Below, piece by piece: positions 7,852 to 16,480 of a DNA stretch of 64,000 nt. The translations under genes and the position numbers were made by a program. The stretch lies in contig JAXGMQ010000001.1 of NCBI GenBank assembly GCA_040768585.1, forward strand, positions 1,240,001 through 1,304,000, read 5' to 3'. The stretch is from JAXGMQ01 sp040768585. Lineage in GTDB: Bacteria; Caldisericota; Caldisericia; JAAYUI01. Under the pieces are notes generated by a model. That model worked only from the letters and a program-made list of their open reading frames with translations, made no database searches and had not been told where the DNA came from. How positions within the stretch are numbered: the first letter of the stretch is position 1; every line of letters starts with the position of its first letter.

Positions 7852-8619
7852 CTACCCCTTTAATTCCTTATTTATTGCCTCCCTTATCCCCTCCCTCGGG
7901 GCATCATACCCCCAATAATACTCTTTTCCATTCACAAATATTCCTCTGAAGATGCCATACTCTTTGATGGTCTCTGTGTTGTTGCAGTCGTACTCGTTTA
8001 GCACCACCTTGTCGCCAAACTCAGCTGCGACCTCTCTGACACGTTCACGTTCGATGTCCATCGTCATGCACGACCCGTTGTGAAACAGATCAACCACAAC
8101 CTTGCCGGCGACGGGGGTGTATTCGTACTTCTTTTCGAGGAATGCGGGTGGTGTGCCGCTATCATCGAATTTCTTCCACATCAGCTGCTCTGGCCCTCTC
8201 TGACTTGCTACCTCGTACCCCATTTTCTCAAAAAATGAGCTTGGCATAAATGGCACATCCCAATTGTAGGCTGTCACGGCAATACCCTTGCCGCCTCTCT
8301 TTTTCACTTCTTCTTCAGCAGCTTGCATAAGACCTTTGCCAATGCCGTGTCCCCGAAGCGGCACTTCAATGCAACTCATCACATAAAGCCCCTTGCCCTC
8401 TGGCCCCCAAGGGCTTTTCTCGATTGGGTAGAGAATCACAAATCCTGCCGTCTTTCCATCGAGCCGCGCGACCTTGATTATCTGTTCATCGGGTCTTTTG
8501 TCCTTCATCCATTTGGTGCGTCTCTCACCGCTACCGTTCATCTCGTTGTTTTCGTTCACATGGAAGCAAACAGAAACGAACGGGTAGTCTTGTTCTCTTA
8601 TGTCGTCAAACTCCATCAT
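7852..8619 (-). CDS. GNAT acetyltransferase with YoaP-like C-terminal domain
   Basis: 255 aa. Residues about 1-150 form a GNAT domain with the acetyl-CoA loop RGHGIGKG at 89-96 preceded by the strand YVMSCIEV. The remaining hundred residues (VVVDLFHNGSC, VREVAAEFGD, NGKEYYWG) match the thioredoxin-like C-terminal domain found in YoaP-type proteins. The substrate is unknown. The start is ATG at 8619 with AAGGA just upstream; a second ATG follows immediately. It faces away from hsp20 across a regulatory region. The presence of a Cys in NGSC at the expected thioredoxin-loop position is notable. Confidence 0.7.
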   Translation of the reverse strand: MMEFDDIREQDYPFVSVCFHVNENNEMNGSGERRTKWMKDKRPDEQIIKVARLDGKTAGFVILYPIEKSPWGPEGKGLYVMSCIEVPLRGHGIGKGLMQAAEEEVKKRGGKGIAVTAYNWDVPFMPSSFFEKMGYEVASQRGPEQLMWKKFDDSGTPPAFLEKKYEYTPVAGKVVVDLFHNGSCMTMDIERERVREVAAEFGDKVVLNEYDCNNTETIKEYGIFRGIFVNGKEYYWGYDAPREGIREAINKELKG

Positions 8620-8704
8620 AGTCCTTCCCCCTTTTCATCATGATGATAGCATCAAATTGTAACCTGTAAAACAGACTAAAGAATCTGGTATCTTGAAAAA
8701 AGTA

Positions 8705-8827
8705 TTGACAAAAATGAATTTTGTGAATATATAATATCCAATAGATGACTATTAATAGGAGCTTTACAAATGCCACTTGACAATTTTGTCAACCCTTGTA
8801 GAATAATTTTTGTCAAGTTGACAAAAA
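8705..8827 (+). promoter_or_regulatory. hsp20 promoter with TTGTCAA/TTGACAA palindromes
   Basis: TTGACA (8705-8710) and TATATA or TATAAT (8728-8735) form a promoter. Downstream lie a palindrome TTGACA-ATTT-TGTCAA (8777-8792) and a perfect 21-bp one with arms TTTTTGTCAA and TTGACAAAAA around one G (8807-8827). The -35 region itself starts the same half-site. This is not CIRCE or HAIR. It looks like a multi-site operator for an unidentified repressor, or hairpins in the leader. Confidence 0.55.
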
Positions 8828-8846
8828 AATTGAAGGAGGAAAACAT

Positions 8847-9269
8847 ATGGCAATTATAAAGTTCGACCCAGTCAGAAACCCGTTGGAATTTGCAAATGAG
8901 ATCAACAGAAGAGTGATGAGAGACCTCTACGGAGAGAATGGCAATGCCTGGCGACCATCCCTTGATGTTTCAGAGACCAATGATTCATACGTTGTTAAAG
9001 CCGAGGTTCCGGGTGTCCTGTCTGGAGACATTGACATCGAGGTTCACGATGATGTCCTCACAGTCACTGGTGAGCGCAAGGAAGAGAAGGTCGATGAAAA
9101 GGAAGAGGGACATGTGAAGGAGATATTCTATGGCAAGTTCTCCCGCAGCATCAGGCTCCCAATGCCAATTGAGGTTGACGATGTGAAGGCAAAGTTCGAA
9201 AATGGGATACTGAAGGTCACACTTCCGAAGAGTGAGAAGGTCAAACCGAGGAAGATTGCGATTGACTAG
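8847..9269 (+). CDS. Hsp20/alpha-crystallin small heat-shock protein
   Basis: 140 aa. Small heat-shock proteins hold unfolding proteins in an ATP-independent way. The alpha-crystallin domain covers about residues 38-133, with LDVSETNDSYVVKAEVPGV at its start and GILKVTLPK at its end; a short IAID tail follows. An excellent ribosome site (AAGGAGG) ends 7 nt before the ATG. The 5' leader carries the palindromes described at 8705-8827, so expression is probably tightly controlled. A stem-loop at 9317-9350 follows the gene. Confidence 0.92.
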   Translation: MAIIKFDPVRNPLEFANEINRRVMRDLYGENGNAWRPSLDVSETNDSYVVKAEVPGVLSGDIDIEVHDDVLTVTGERKEEKVDEKEEGHVKEIFYGKFSRSIRLPMPIEVDDVKAKFENGILKVTLPKSEKVKPRKIAID

Positions 9270-9316
9270 AGGCAACTAACGCCTCAAAGTCAGGATAGAC
9301 GTGTAAAGATTTGGCT

Positions 9317-9350
9317 CAAGCGTCTGACGGTTTTATCCGTCAGACGCTTG
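9317..9350 (+). terminator. 14-bp stem-loop after hsp20
   Basis: Perfect arms CAAGCGTCTGACGG (9317-9330) and CCGTCAGACGCTTG (9337-9350) enclose six bases. No T-run follows, so it may be an mRNA-stabilising or attenuating hairpin rather than a classical terminator. It stands just 26 bp before the next gene. Confidence 0.6.
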
Positions 9351-9375
9351 ACGTATATGGAGAAGGAGTGTTTAT

Positions 9376-10182
9376 ATGCCAAAGTTTGTGATTGCGAATC
9401 AACTTCTAGAGTATCCAATTGAGATTCTTGACCTCTCCCACAGGGCAAGTATACGGCTTAAAGAGCGTGGAATCATCAACCTTTCGGATTTGTCCAAGGT
9501 TGAGGACGATGATCTTTTGGCAATCTATCACTTTGGTCAGAAGTCACTCATGCAAATCAGGAAACGACTGCAGATGCTCAATGAATGTGCTATGAAACAT
9601 GGTGAGCCAACCGGTGAAATAATAGAGTGTCTGAGGCTCAAACTCTCAAGGGATGAAGAGGTCATTGAGTCTGTTGTGAGGGCAGTCATTGGAGAAGGGC
9701 AGGACAGGCAGAACAAGAGAAATATGATGTCACTTGCCTATCACCTCGCCAGCTTGAATCCTCGCTCAGCCTTTGTGTTGGTTGAACGGTTTGGGATGAG
9801 GCGTGAAAAGAAACGAACACTACAAGATATCGCGTCAATAATGGATTTGACCAGAGAACGTGTGAGGCAGCTCCAAAATAGAACACTTGAGGAGATGAGA
9901 GAGCGTCTCGCAAACCAAAGTACGCTTGAGCACTGGGAGATCAAACTGATGGAGTCTGCGTCGAGACCCCCGACAGGAGAGCAGTTTTTCCTTCAGAGAA
10001 TTGAGGAACAGGGATTCACGGGAGCTGCAAACCCAGCTGGATTTGTGGTGCTTTCAACACACCTGATCCTCGGTACTCCAATTCCAACGCTCCTGAAGGC
10101 AGCCCGTGATGGCAGACTCTACAGATTCTGGATGAGAAGAAAGAAAAGAACAGCAGCTCCAAAGACAAAACAAGCTGTTTAA
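9376..10182 (+). CDS. alpha-CTD-like / sigma region 4 fusion regulator
   Basis: 268 aa. Residues about 14-68 resemble the helix-hairpin-helix C-terminal domain of RNA polymerase alpha (LDLSHRASIRLKERGI, FGQKSLMQIRKRL). Residues about 115-178 resemble sigma-70 region 4, with RTLQDIASIMDLTRERVRQL. The last 90 residues end in a basic tail (RRKKRTAAPKTKQ). No region 2 is present, so it cannot act as a complete sigma factor; it could bridge promoter DNA and polymerase. Placement immediately after hsp20 suggests a stress-response role. The ATG at 9376 follows AAGGAG by about 8 nt. Confidence 0.7.
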   Translation: MPKFVIANQLLEYPIEILDLSHRASIRLKERGIINLSDLSKVEDDDLLAIYHFGQKSLMQIRKRLQMLNECAMKHGEPTGEIIECLRLKLSRDEEVIESVVRAVIGEGQDRQNKRNMMSLAYHLASLNPRSAFVLVERFGMRREKKRTLQDIASIMDLTRERVRQLQNRTLEEMRERLANQSTLEHWEIKLMESASRPPTGEQFFLQRIEEQGFTGAANPAGFVVLSTHLILGTPIPTLLKAARDGRLYRFWMRRKKRTAAPKTKQAV

Positions 10183-10201
10183 GACAGTTTGGATAACAGA
10201 T

Positions 10202-10246
10202 AAAATCCCCCACATCGACATTTAACAGGTTGAGTGGGGGATTTTT
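10202..10246 (+). terminator. bidirectional intrinsic terminator
   Basis: AAAATCCCCCAC (10202-10213) pairs with GTGGGGGATTTT (10234-10245), with A and T tracts on either side. It separates the convergent regulator gene and the membrane protein gene. Confidence 0.8.
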
Positions 10247-10257
10247 GGATATATGTA

Positions 10258-11046
10258 TCAGTCTGTCAGGGTTAGGTCGTATGCGCCAAGCGAGACAAAG
10301 ATAAAGCATCCAATCCAGAGCATCTGTATCGGATGAAAGACTGAGAATGTGATGTCTCCCTTTGGAAGCCAGATGATATACTCATAAGTGAAGACCATTA
10401 GTCCACCGATGGCTATCATGAGGAACGGTCTCCCGATCTTGCCCTCGAAGAAAACCATGGCGCACCTGAGAGCGCCTGCGAAGATGATAAGGGTCAGCAG
10501 AGCGTAAGCCGTTTTAATTATCACTTCAGTTGCGTCTACATCTGTTTTTATGCTTGAACTAACAAGTATCCAAGCAGTTGCCACGATAGCAATCCCGAGG
10601 AGCATGTAGAACCACGGTTGCAAATTTTTTCTAAGGTTTGCGCGGAGACTTCTTGGGAACTCGAAAAGAGCCCATGCAACGAGAATTGCTCCGATAACGA
10701 AGAAGATGGTGCCAGGCGATGAGGGACCAGGGTCAGTGCCTCCAAGCCTCAAGAAAAATTCCCACGATGCGCCAACCGTTAGAGAAAGTACTCCTGCACC
10801 AATGAGCAACACCGCTGTTTTGACTGTTTGCAGGATGTTCCCCAGGAAACCTTGCCAAAGAAGCATGACCGACGCGATCAGAGGAAAGATGACCTTTAGT
10901 ATCTCGGCTGACCAAGACCACCTTATACCCCCCTCTTCCGTCGACCATCTGGCAATCTCTGCTCCTCCCTCGGAAAACCAAAGAAAGGCGAGAAGCCCGA
11001 CAAATAAAACAACAACAATAAGCACAGCCAATCGAAATCTCTTCAT
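10258..11046 (-). CDS. polytopic membrane protein, paralogue 1
   Basis: 262 aa with about eight hydrophobic segments. It shares order and motifs with the next gene upstream on the same strand: VIFPLIASVMLLWQG, TIFFVIGAILVAWALFE, and FFEGKIGRPFLMIAIGGLMVF. Function is unknown; no transport or catalytic motif is evident. A GGAG lies 8 nt before the ATG at 11046. Together with the paralogue it forms a tandem duplication, possibly a two-component membrane complex. Confidence 0.6.
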   Translation of the reverse strand: MKRFRLAVLIVVVLFVGLLAFLWFSEGGAEIARWSTEEGGIRWSWSAEILKVIFPLIASVMLLWQGFLGNILQTVKTAVLLIGAGVLSLTVGASWEFFLRLGGTDPGPSSPGTIFFVIGAILVAWALFEFPRSLRANLRKNLQPWFYMLLGIAIVATAWILVSSSIKTDVDATEVIIKTAYALLTLIIFAGALRCAMVFFEGKIGRPFLMIAIGGLMVFTYEYIIWLPKGDITFSVFHPIQMLWIGCFIFVSLGAYDLTLTD

Positions 11047-11142
11047 TATCGCAACTCCACAGGTGAATATTAAAACAATACAAAAAGAATAAAATAAATC
11101 AATAGCTTATTGCGAATCTATTTCAAATTATATATTGCCATT

Positions 11143-11931
11143 TTACAATTCATCTACACCACTCAATGACATATCCATAGCGCCAAGGGTTGTTATCAGG
11201 AATGCGCCTATCCAGAGAATATTCATATAATTATAAACGCTCATGTTTACGACGTATGGGAGCCACACGTAGTAGATATAGACTGCAACAGAGAGGGAGC
11301 CGATAGCGATGAGAAGAAACGGTCTTCCTATTCTTCCTTCGAGGAAAACAATGACACAACGAAGAGCGCCAGCAAACACAACGAGGATCAACAGGACATA
11401 AGCACACTGCGACAGTATATCAAGCGGCGTACCGGTCTCTGAGGTGATCATGATAATAATCGTCCCCGCAACGACAATCGAGAGGATCGAAACAAAGATA
11501 ACCCCCTGAATTTTCGACATGGAGGCCCCGAGTCTGTTGGGGTACTCAAAGAGTGACCATGCAACAAGGATGGCGCCAATCACAAAAAGGATTGTGGCAA
11601 GATTGAACGCAGGTGGATTGATGTTTAGAAATGCTCTCGAGTGAAATTCAATGTATGCGCCAACCCCAATCAAGAGAATGCCTATGCCCATTATTCGAAC
11701 GTACTGCTTGACGGTTGCCAGCAATTTTCCATTATATCCCTGCCAAAGCATGACAACACCAGCAATTAGAGGAGCGATGACTTTAAGGAGTTCAGCCAGA
11801 TACGACCATTTGACCTGAGTGGTTTGTCCTGCCCATGTCTTGTAGACTGGTAGAAGCTCATTATAAAAGGCAAGGAAAATCACAAGACAAACGAAAAATA
11901 CTGCAATAAAGCCATTCTTAAGGTCTCTCAC
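11143..11931 (-). CDS. polytopic membrane protein, paralogue 2
   Basis: 262 aa from a GTG at 11931, chosen because AAAAAAGGAG ends 9 nt upstream and the length then equals that of the paralogue; a longer TTG start at 12003 lacks a ribosome site. About eight transmembrane segments. Shared motifs are VIAPLIAGVVMLWQG, TILFVIGAILVAWSLFEYP and FLEGRIGRPFLLIAIGSL. A 96-bp gap separates it from the downstream paralogue. Function unknown. Confidence 0.6.
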   Translation of the reverse strand: MRDLKNGFIAVFFVCLVIFLAFYNELLPVYKTWAGQTTQVKWSYLAELLKVIAPLIAGVVMLWQGYNGKLLATVKQYVRIMGIGILLIGVGAYIEFHSRAFLNINPPAFNLATILFVIGAILVAWSLFEYPNRLGASMSKIQGVIFVSILSIVVAGTIIIMITSETGTPLDILSQCAYVLLILVVFAGALRCVIVFLEGRIGRPFLLIAIGSLSVAVYIYYVWLPYVVNMSVYNYMNILWIGAFLITTLGAMDMSLSGVDEL

Positions 11932-12737
11932 AGGGTTATACTCCTTTTTTAGATTCTCGAGTCGGACTAACAATATTTTAGCTATGTGGTGCTTGATTGG
12001 CAAAACATGTTCAGAGTGTTTGTATATGTTGATTAACTTTAAGATAACTTAATAACGTTTACTGATTGATTAGAATGTACTAAATTTTGGGGAAATATGG
12101 TTAGTTGTTGGTGATATTATTGCCTGCATGTAAGAGTGAAGTCGAGTTTACCCATCAACTAGTACCGAATATTATTAAACTTTATTTTAACATAAAATAT
12201 AGTTTATTTATGGACTAATCAACTCTTTTTTGATTATTTTGTGGATAATGGTCATGGCATAACAGGTGGCGTTGGAAGACTTACATGTTTTGCCATTCTC
12301 CAAATCGATCAGACGGTCTTTTTTAAAAGAACACTGAATTTGAATGAATTACCACTGGTATTTGATAATTGGCACCCACTTCGTGTTTGGAACCCTATTT
12401 ACCATGAGGACATTATTTGCAATTTCTGCTATTTTTTGGATTATAGCGATTGTCTCCCGATATTCGAGTGGATACATGGTCTCCTCAAGGAAGACGCGAT
12501 GAAGGCTGTATACTCCTATTGGGATGTGTCGCTTAACATTTTTTTGGCGGCGCAATGCACAATTAAGTCATTTGTAATAGGAGAAAATAGCTGAATTTGA
12601 CGGCATCTTATGCTGGTAATTCCGAATTCGAATCCCTCCTTGAAAGATAGCTAGAAAACCACATTTGATATTGATTTTCTCACACATTTGATTTAGCATT
12701 GTGGCTTGATAAAAAGTAAGCAAGGAGGTCTGATGAA
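11932..12737. other. AT-rich intergenic region before speD
   Basis: About 800 bp without a convincing gene. A 117-codon frame on the plus strand (12241-12594) and a 68-codon frame opposite it have no ribosome site and no recognisable motifs. AT-rich tracts around 12050-12240 could hold promoters. No riboswitch or tRNA fold was recognised. Confidence 0.4.
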
Positions 12738-13136
12738 TTGCAGACAAATGGACGACACCTTCTCTGTGAACTGTCAGGATGCAATCCCAACCTGATAGGC
12801 GATGTGGATTTTGCCCGACGAACTCTTTTTGAGGCGGCAAACAATGCGGGAGCCGAAGTAATGGAAATGGCTTTCCACAGATTTTTCCCCCAGGGAGTTT
12901 CGGGCGTGGTCGTGATTGCTGAATCACACCTTTCGATCCACTCATGGCCTGAGTGCGGTTATGCCGCTCTGGACATCTATACGTGTGGAGATCACACGAG
13001 CCCAGAACGCGCTCTCGAATACTGCTCAAAGGCTTTTGAAGCTTCTGGAATGAAGCTTTCATGCATAGAGAGGGGGTTGCCAGGTAACTCCGGCGACTTC
13101 ACGCATGTGCTCAAAGAACCTATTGCCGCGGTATGA
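12738..13136 (+). CDS. speD: S-adenosylmethionine decarboxylase proenzyme
   Basis: 132 aa. It makes decarboxylated AdoMet for spermidine or branched polyamine synthesis. The proenzyme cleaves itself between E62 and S63 (AESHLSIHSWPE), turning the serine into the pyruvoyl cofactor; H68 and C83 are the usual catalytic partners. The start is TTG at 12738: it follows AAGGAGGT by 8 nt and yields the expected GRHLL at residues 5-9. No speE or other polyamine gene adjoins it. A terminator follows at 13184. Confidence 0.93.
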   Translation: MQTNGRHLLCELSGCNPNLIGDVDFARRTLFEAANNAGAEVMEMAFHRFFPQGVSGVVVIAESHLSIHSWPECGYAALDIYTCGDHTSPERALEYCSKAFEASGMKLSCIERGLPGNSGDFTHVLKEPIAAV

Positions 13137-13183
13137 CTGCGGTCATTCAAAGAATAGCTTATCATAAGAAGAAACAACTGGGT

Positions 13184-13237
13184 CTGACGCAACGGGACTG
13201 CTGTAGGGTTCCCGCGTGTCAGGCCTTTTTTATTTTT
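13184..13237 (+). terminator. intrinsic terminator after speD
   Basis: CTGAC-GCAA-CGGGA pairs with TCCCG-CGT-GTCAG around a 12-nt loop, followed by CCTTTTTTATTTTTT. Confidence 0.8.
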
Positions 13238-13322
13238 TACCAAAAAGAGTTGGTCAATGATACCAATCTTGTCTTGTCCCACGTATCACACATTGGCATA
13301 ATCGGGAAGGATTGGTTTCCAT

Positions 13323-13589
13323 ATGCCAGTAGTTGACGAAAAGAAAAAGAGCGAAGTCTTGAAGCGCCTGGCCCGAATCGAGGGTCAGATTCGTGGTCTG
13401 TCCCGAATGATTGCAGAGGAGAGACCCTGCGAGGAAGTCGCTCATCAAATATCCGCCGTTCGAGCTGGTATCGGCAGGATAGGACTGCTGCTCATCGAGA
13501 ATAAGCTTATGGAATGCGTTGATTTGGATATCGAGGATGAAAAGATTCAAACCCTCAAGAGACTCATCATAAAACTTGCTGGAAAGTAA
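13323..13589 (+). CDS. CsoR/RcnR-family repressor with altered sensor site
   Basis: 88 aa, all-helical, with RLARIEGQIRGLSRMI near the start as in the CsoR/RcnR/CstR/FrmR family. The sensing Cys pair C36 and C65 is present, but the copper-ligand His expected at 61 is Lys (ENKLMEC). Copper CsoR proteins need that His, whereas persulfide-sensing CstR proteins use only two cysteines. I infer a thiol or sulphur-stress sensor rather than a copper sensor. It lies 30 bp before the FAD/Fe-S redox pair on the same strand and may control it; no metal exporter is adjacent. Confidence 0.75.
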   Translation: MPVVDEKKKSEVLKRLARIEGQIRGLSRMIAEERPCEEVAHQISAVRAGIGRIGLLLIENKLMECVDLDIEDEKIQTLKRLIIKLAGK

Positions 13590-13619
13590 AATCTGATAAT
13601 CATCTGAAAGGAGAGCCGT

Positions 13620-15098
13620 GTGAATACGAAGAAGATGTTTGAGGAGGTCCAAGCACTCGGTCTTGCTGCTGTGGCGACCCCATTTGAAACAAGATTCTAC
13701 GGATTTGACGTTACACCCCTACCAGCGGAGGCTTACTGGGCAATTCGAGGAACAAGGCCACAGGTTGTGACGAGGCCCAAGACAACCGAAGAAGTCTCAA
13801 GGCTCCTCGCCTGGGCAACAAAAAGTGGCGTGCCTGTGACCCCGCGTGGAGGCGGCACATCGGGCTACTTCCAGTCTGTGCCAAGAAAGCGCGGAGTTGT
13901 TATCGAAACCCTCGAGCTCAACCAGGTCGGAGAGGTCGACAAGACAAACCATACCGTGAGAGTTGGAGCAGGAGCTATTTGGTCAAAGATTGAATTTGAG
14001 CTTAACAAGTATGGATATTGCCTCAAGACCTACCCCACCTCCTACCGTTCCTCAACTGTTGCTGGTTGGATGCAAACAGAGGGTTATGGCATCGGAAGCA
14101 TTGCATACGGTCACATCAAATCTCTCATCCACGAGGTTGAAGCTGTGTTGCCAAGCGGAGAGGTTGTAACAGTCAAAAAAGGCAAGTCAGCAAAGGCGTC
14201 AAACGGCTCAGTGATTGAGTTTGACGATTTCTTCCACAGTGAGGGCATGCTCTCTTTTATCACATCCGTTGTGCTTGAGGTCAGACCTCAGCCCGAGATG
14301 ACAAAGACACACCTTCTGCTTTTCAAGGATCACGCTCACTTTGCTGCCCACACAGAGACAATCTCCACCCTCAAGGGAATCTATTTCATAGAGTTTGTAA
14401 ACGGCGCTTACATGGACTTGCTCGTGCAGTCAGGATTTCATGCGCCAGAACACACCACTGAGAACATCAGTGTCGTCATCAGACTCGAAGGCACCAAGCA
14501 GGATGTTGGTGTAGGGTCTGAGCACATCAAGGCACTCCTTGCCACAGATAAAGAGATTACTGAGCTTCCTGAGGAGGATGCTGAGCATGAGTACGGTGAA
14601 AGACTCGACTACTTCAGAGTCAAAGCCGCGTTCTCATCCGTCACTCCAGCTGACATCTCAGTGCCCACCTCAAACCTCAAGGAGTTCCTGGATAATACCC
14701 TTAAGCTTCGTTTCAAGCTCGCCCTCAAGGGTGAGATTCTAACCCCAACCCTTACGGGCATCATGTTCTTCATGGTGCTTGGCAACGAGCTCTCGTTTGT
14801 TCGCTTCATGTCAACAGCCCCTTACCAGATGGAGATTATCCTCCGCGCGCTCAAGTATGGCGGAGCGCCAAACGGTGGAGTTGGACTCCTGAACACCCCA
14901 TACGTCTATAGTCTCCGCACAAAGGAAGTGCGAGATGCCTTTGTCGAGAAGAAAGAGTCCCTCGATGAGGCATGGGTTCTAAATCCCGGCAAGTGGACTG
15001 ATCCGCCATTCTTCTTAAGACCATCTATTTACTTCACTGCGATGAAGTGCCTGGAGCCTGTCTGCTGGCTCACCGGTGGCATCAGGAGGAGGTGGTAA
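13620..15098 (+). CDS. FAD-binding oxidase/dehydrogenase, GlcD-like
   Basis: 492 aa from GTG at 13620, with AAAGGAG 6 nt upstream. A PCMH-type FAD domain covers about residues 32-215 (RPQVVTRPKTTEEV, VTPRGGGTSGYFQSV), as in glycolate oxidase and D-lactate dehydrogenase. The second half, normally substrate-binding, is poorly like GlcD, so the donor is unknown. It is immediately followed, 2 bp later, by a two-cluster Fe-S protein with CCG domains. Such pairs move electrons from a 2-hydroxy acid or similar donor to a membrane carrier. The preceding CsoR-like gene may regulate the unit. Confidence 0.75.
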   Translation: MNTKKMFEEVQALGLAAVATPFETRFYGFDVTPLPAEAYWAIRGTRPQVVTRPKTTEEVSRLLAWATKSGVPVTPRGGGTSGYFQSVPRKRGVVIETLELNQVGEVDKTNHTVRVGAGAIWSKIEFELNKYGYCLKTYPTSYRSSTVAGWMQTEGYGIGSIAYGHIKSLIHEVEAVLPSGEVVTVKKGKSAKASNGSVIEFDDFFHSEGMLSFITSVVLEVRPQPEMTKTHLLLFKDHAHFAAHTETISTLKGIYFIEFVNGAYMDLLVQSGFHAPEHTTENISVVIRLEGTKQDVGVGSEHIKALLATDKEITELPEEDAEHEYGERLDYFRVKAAFSSVTPADISVPTSNLKEFLDNTLKLRFKLALKGEILTPTLTGIMFFMVLGNELSFVRFMSTAPYQMEIILRALKYGGAPNGGVGLLNTPYVYSLRTKEVRDAFVEKKESLDEAWVLNPGKWTDPPFFLRPSIYFTAMKCLEPVCWLTGGIRRRW

Positions 15099-15100
15099 CC

Positions 15101-16303
15101 ATGGCAAAGAAATATCCACTTTTGAGAGAACAGATAAGAAAATGTATCCAGTGCGGTTCGTGCCGTGTTAACTGCCCGACTGGCAATGAAGTTGGTTGGC
15201 TTTCCTGTACCCCAAGGGCAAAGGTGCTTCACGCCCGTGACATCATCTATTCCCGTCCATGGTCAAGACCAAAAATCACAGAGGAGTTTGCGCAGAGAGT
15301 GTTTGAATGCACCCTGTGCGGAAGGTGCGGCGAAGAATGCATCACGGACATCAAATTCCCAGACGTCTGGATTGAGCTTCGTGAGATGATGATGGATGCT
15401 GGCATCAAGTTTGACACCATTGACCTGGTAACAAAAACTATTGTTGAGAAGAAGAACGTTGCTGACCAGCCAAACGAGGAAAGAACAGTCTGGCTCAAAC
15501 GCGCCAAGATGGACTACAACCCAGAGGAGCTTGAGAAGGCTGATGTGGTCTACTACGTGGGCTGTATGAGTTCGTACTACCCACAGTCCCAGTCGATGGC
15601 AAGGGCGTTGGCTGCAATCCTTGAATCGGCTGGTATCAAGTTCGCCATAATGGGTGGCGACGAGTACTGCTGCGGATTCCCGCTTCTCTCTGTTGGTAAG
15701 ATCAAGGAAGCCAAAGAGCTGATGATGCACAACATCGAGCGAGTCAAATCAATTGGCGCCAAGGTCATGGTCGCAACCTGCCCAGGATGTATGAGAACCT
15801 GGCGTGATGAGTACAAACACTACACCCACCAGGAGCTCCCCTTCAAGGTGCTCCACGCTACCGAGTTTGTCCGTGACCTTGTCAGAGACGGCAAAATAAA
15901 ACTTGACCCGCCAAAAGAAGAGATGACAGTTACATACCATGATGGCTGCGACCTCGGCAGGAACGCAAAGGTTTATGACGCTCCTCGTGAGCTTCTCAAG
16001 ATGATGCCAGGTATCACATTTATTGAGCACCCAGAGTCAGCTGAAACAGCGGTCTGCTGCGGAGCCGGTGGTGACATGCTAATGACAAACCCAGAGATGG
16101 CGGAGAGCATCGGTCAGAAGCGCGCTGCTTCGCTTGCCCAGGTTGCGCCAGTTGCTGTGACATCTTGTCCGTCCTGCAAAAAGCAGCTTAAAGACACCGC
16201 CAAACACGCGGGAGTTGACCTCAAGACCGAAGATCTTTTAGAGCTTGTGCAAAAGCAGTTACCAAAGCCGCCAAAGGCAGAGAAGGAAGAAAAGGCGGAA
16301 TAG
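15101..16303 (+). CDS. Fe-S oxidoreductase with two CCG domains (GlcF/HdrD-like)
   Basis: 400 aa from the ATG at 15101; AGGAGGAGG lies just upstream and overlaps the end of the preceding gene. Two 4Fe-4S ferredoxin motifs are at C15-x2-C18-x2-C21-x3-C25 and C70-x2-C73-x2-C76-x3-C80. Two cysteine-rich CCG domains follow, with EYCCGFP and AVCCGAGG as key sites. This layout matches the iron-sulphur subunit of glycolate oxidase, lactate utilisation proteins and HdrD. The C-terminus is Lys/Glu-rich and disordered-looking. It should be the electron-transfer partner of the FAD protein before it. Confidence 0.82.
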   Translation: MAKKYPLLREQIRKCIQCGSCRVNCPTGNEVGWLSCTPRAKVLHARDIIYSRPWSRPKITEEFAQRVFECTLCGRCGEECITDIKFPDVWIELREMMMDAGIKFDTIDLVTKTIVEKKNVADQPNEERTVWLKRAKMDYNPEELEKADVVYYVGCMSSYYPQSQSMARALAAILESAGIKFAIMGGDEYCCGFPLLSVGKIKEAKELMMHNIERVKSIGAKVMVATCPGCMRTWRDEYKHYTHQELPFKVLHATEFVRDLVRDGKIKLDPPKEEMTVTYHDGCDLGRNAKVYDAPRELLKMMPGITFIEHPESAETAVCCGAGGDMLMTNPEMAESIGQKRAASLAQVAPVAVTSCPSCKKQLKDTAKHAGVDLKTEDLLELVQKQLPKPPKAEKEEKAE

Positions 16304-16355
16304 GCAGGATTATAATTCCTTTAAGAAATAAATTGCTTAGAGCTTGAATATGATA

Positions 16356-16395
16356 ACACCCGGTGAGAGATGTCTTGCCGGGTGTTTATTATTTA
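16356..16395 (+). terminator. terminator after the Fe-S gene
   Basis: ACACCCGG (16356-16363) pairs with CCGGGTGT (16378-16385), followed by TTATTATTT. Confidence 0.65.
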
Positions 16396-16480
16396 TGGGT
16401 ATTTTATTATGCTTGAACCAAAATCGTTTATTTTGATAAATTTGATATTGAGCATGGATTTTAGATTTATTCATCATAAA

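Noticed and set aside
12241..12594. 117-codon frame on the plus strand and a 68-codon frame opposite
   Set aside because: No ribosome site, no motif and atypical composition; probably chance frames in AT-rich DNA.
12590..12650. tRNA-like T-loop sequence (ATTCGAATCC)
   Set aside because: The flanking bases do not form an acceptor, D or anticodon stem on either strand.
13133..13336. 67-codon frame after speD
   Set aside because: It spans the speD terminator and has no ribosome site.
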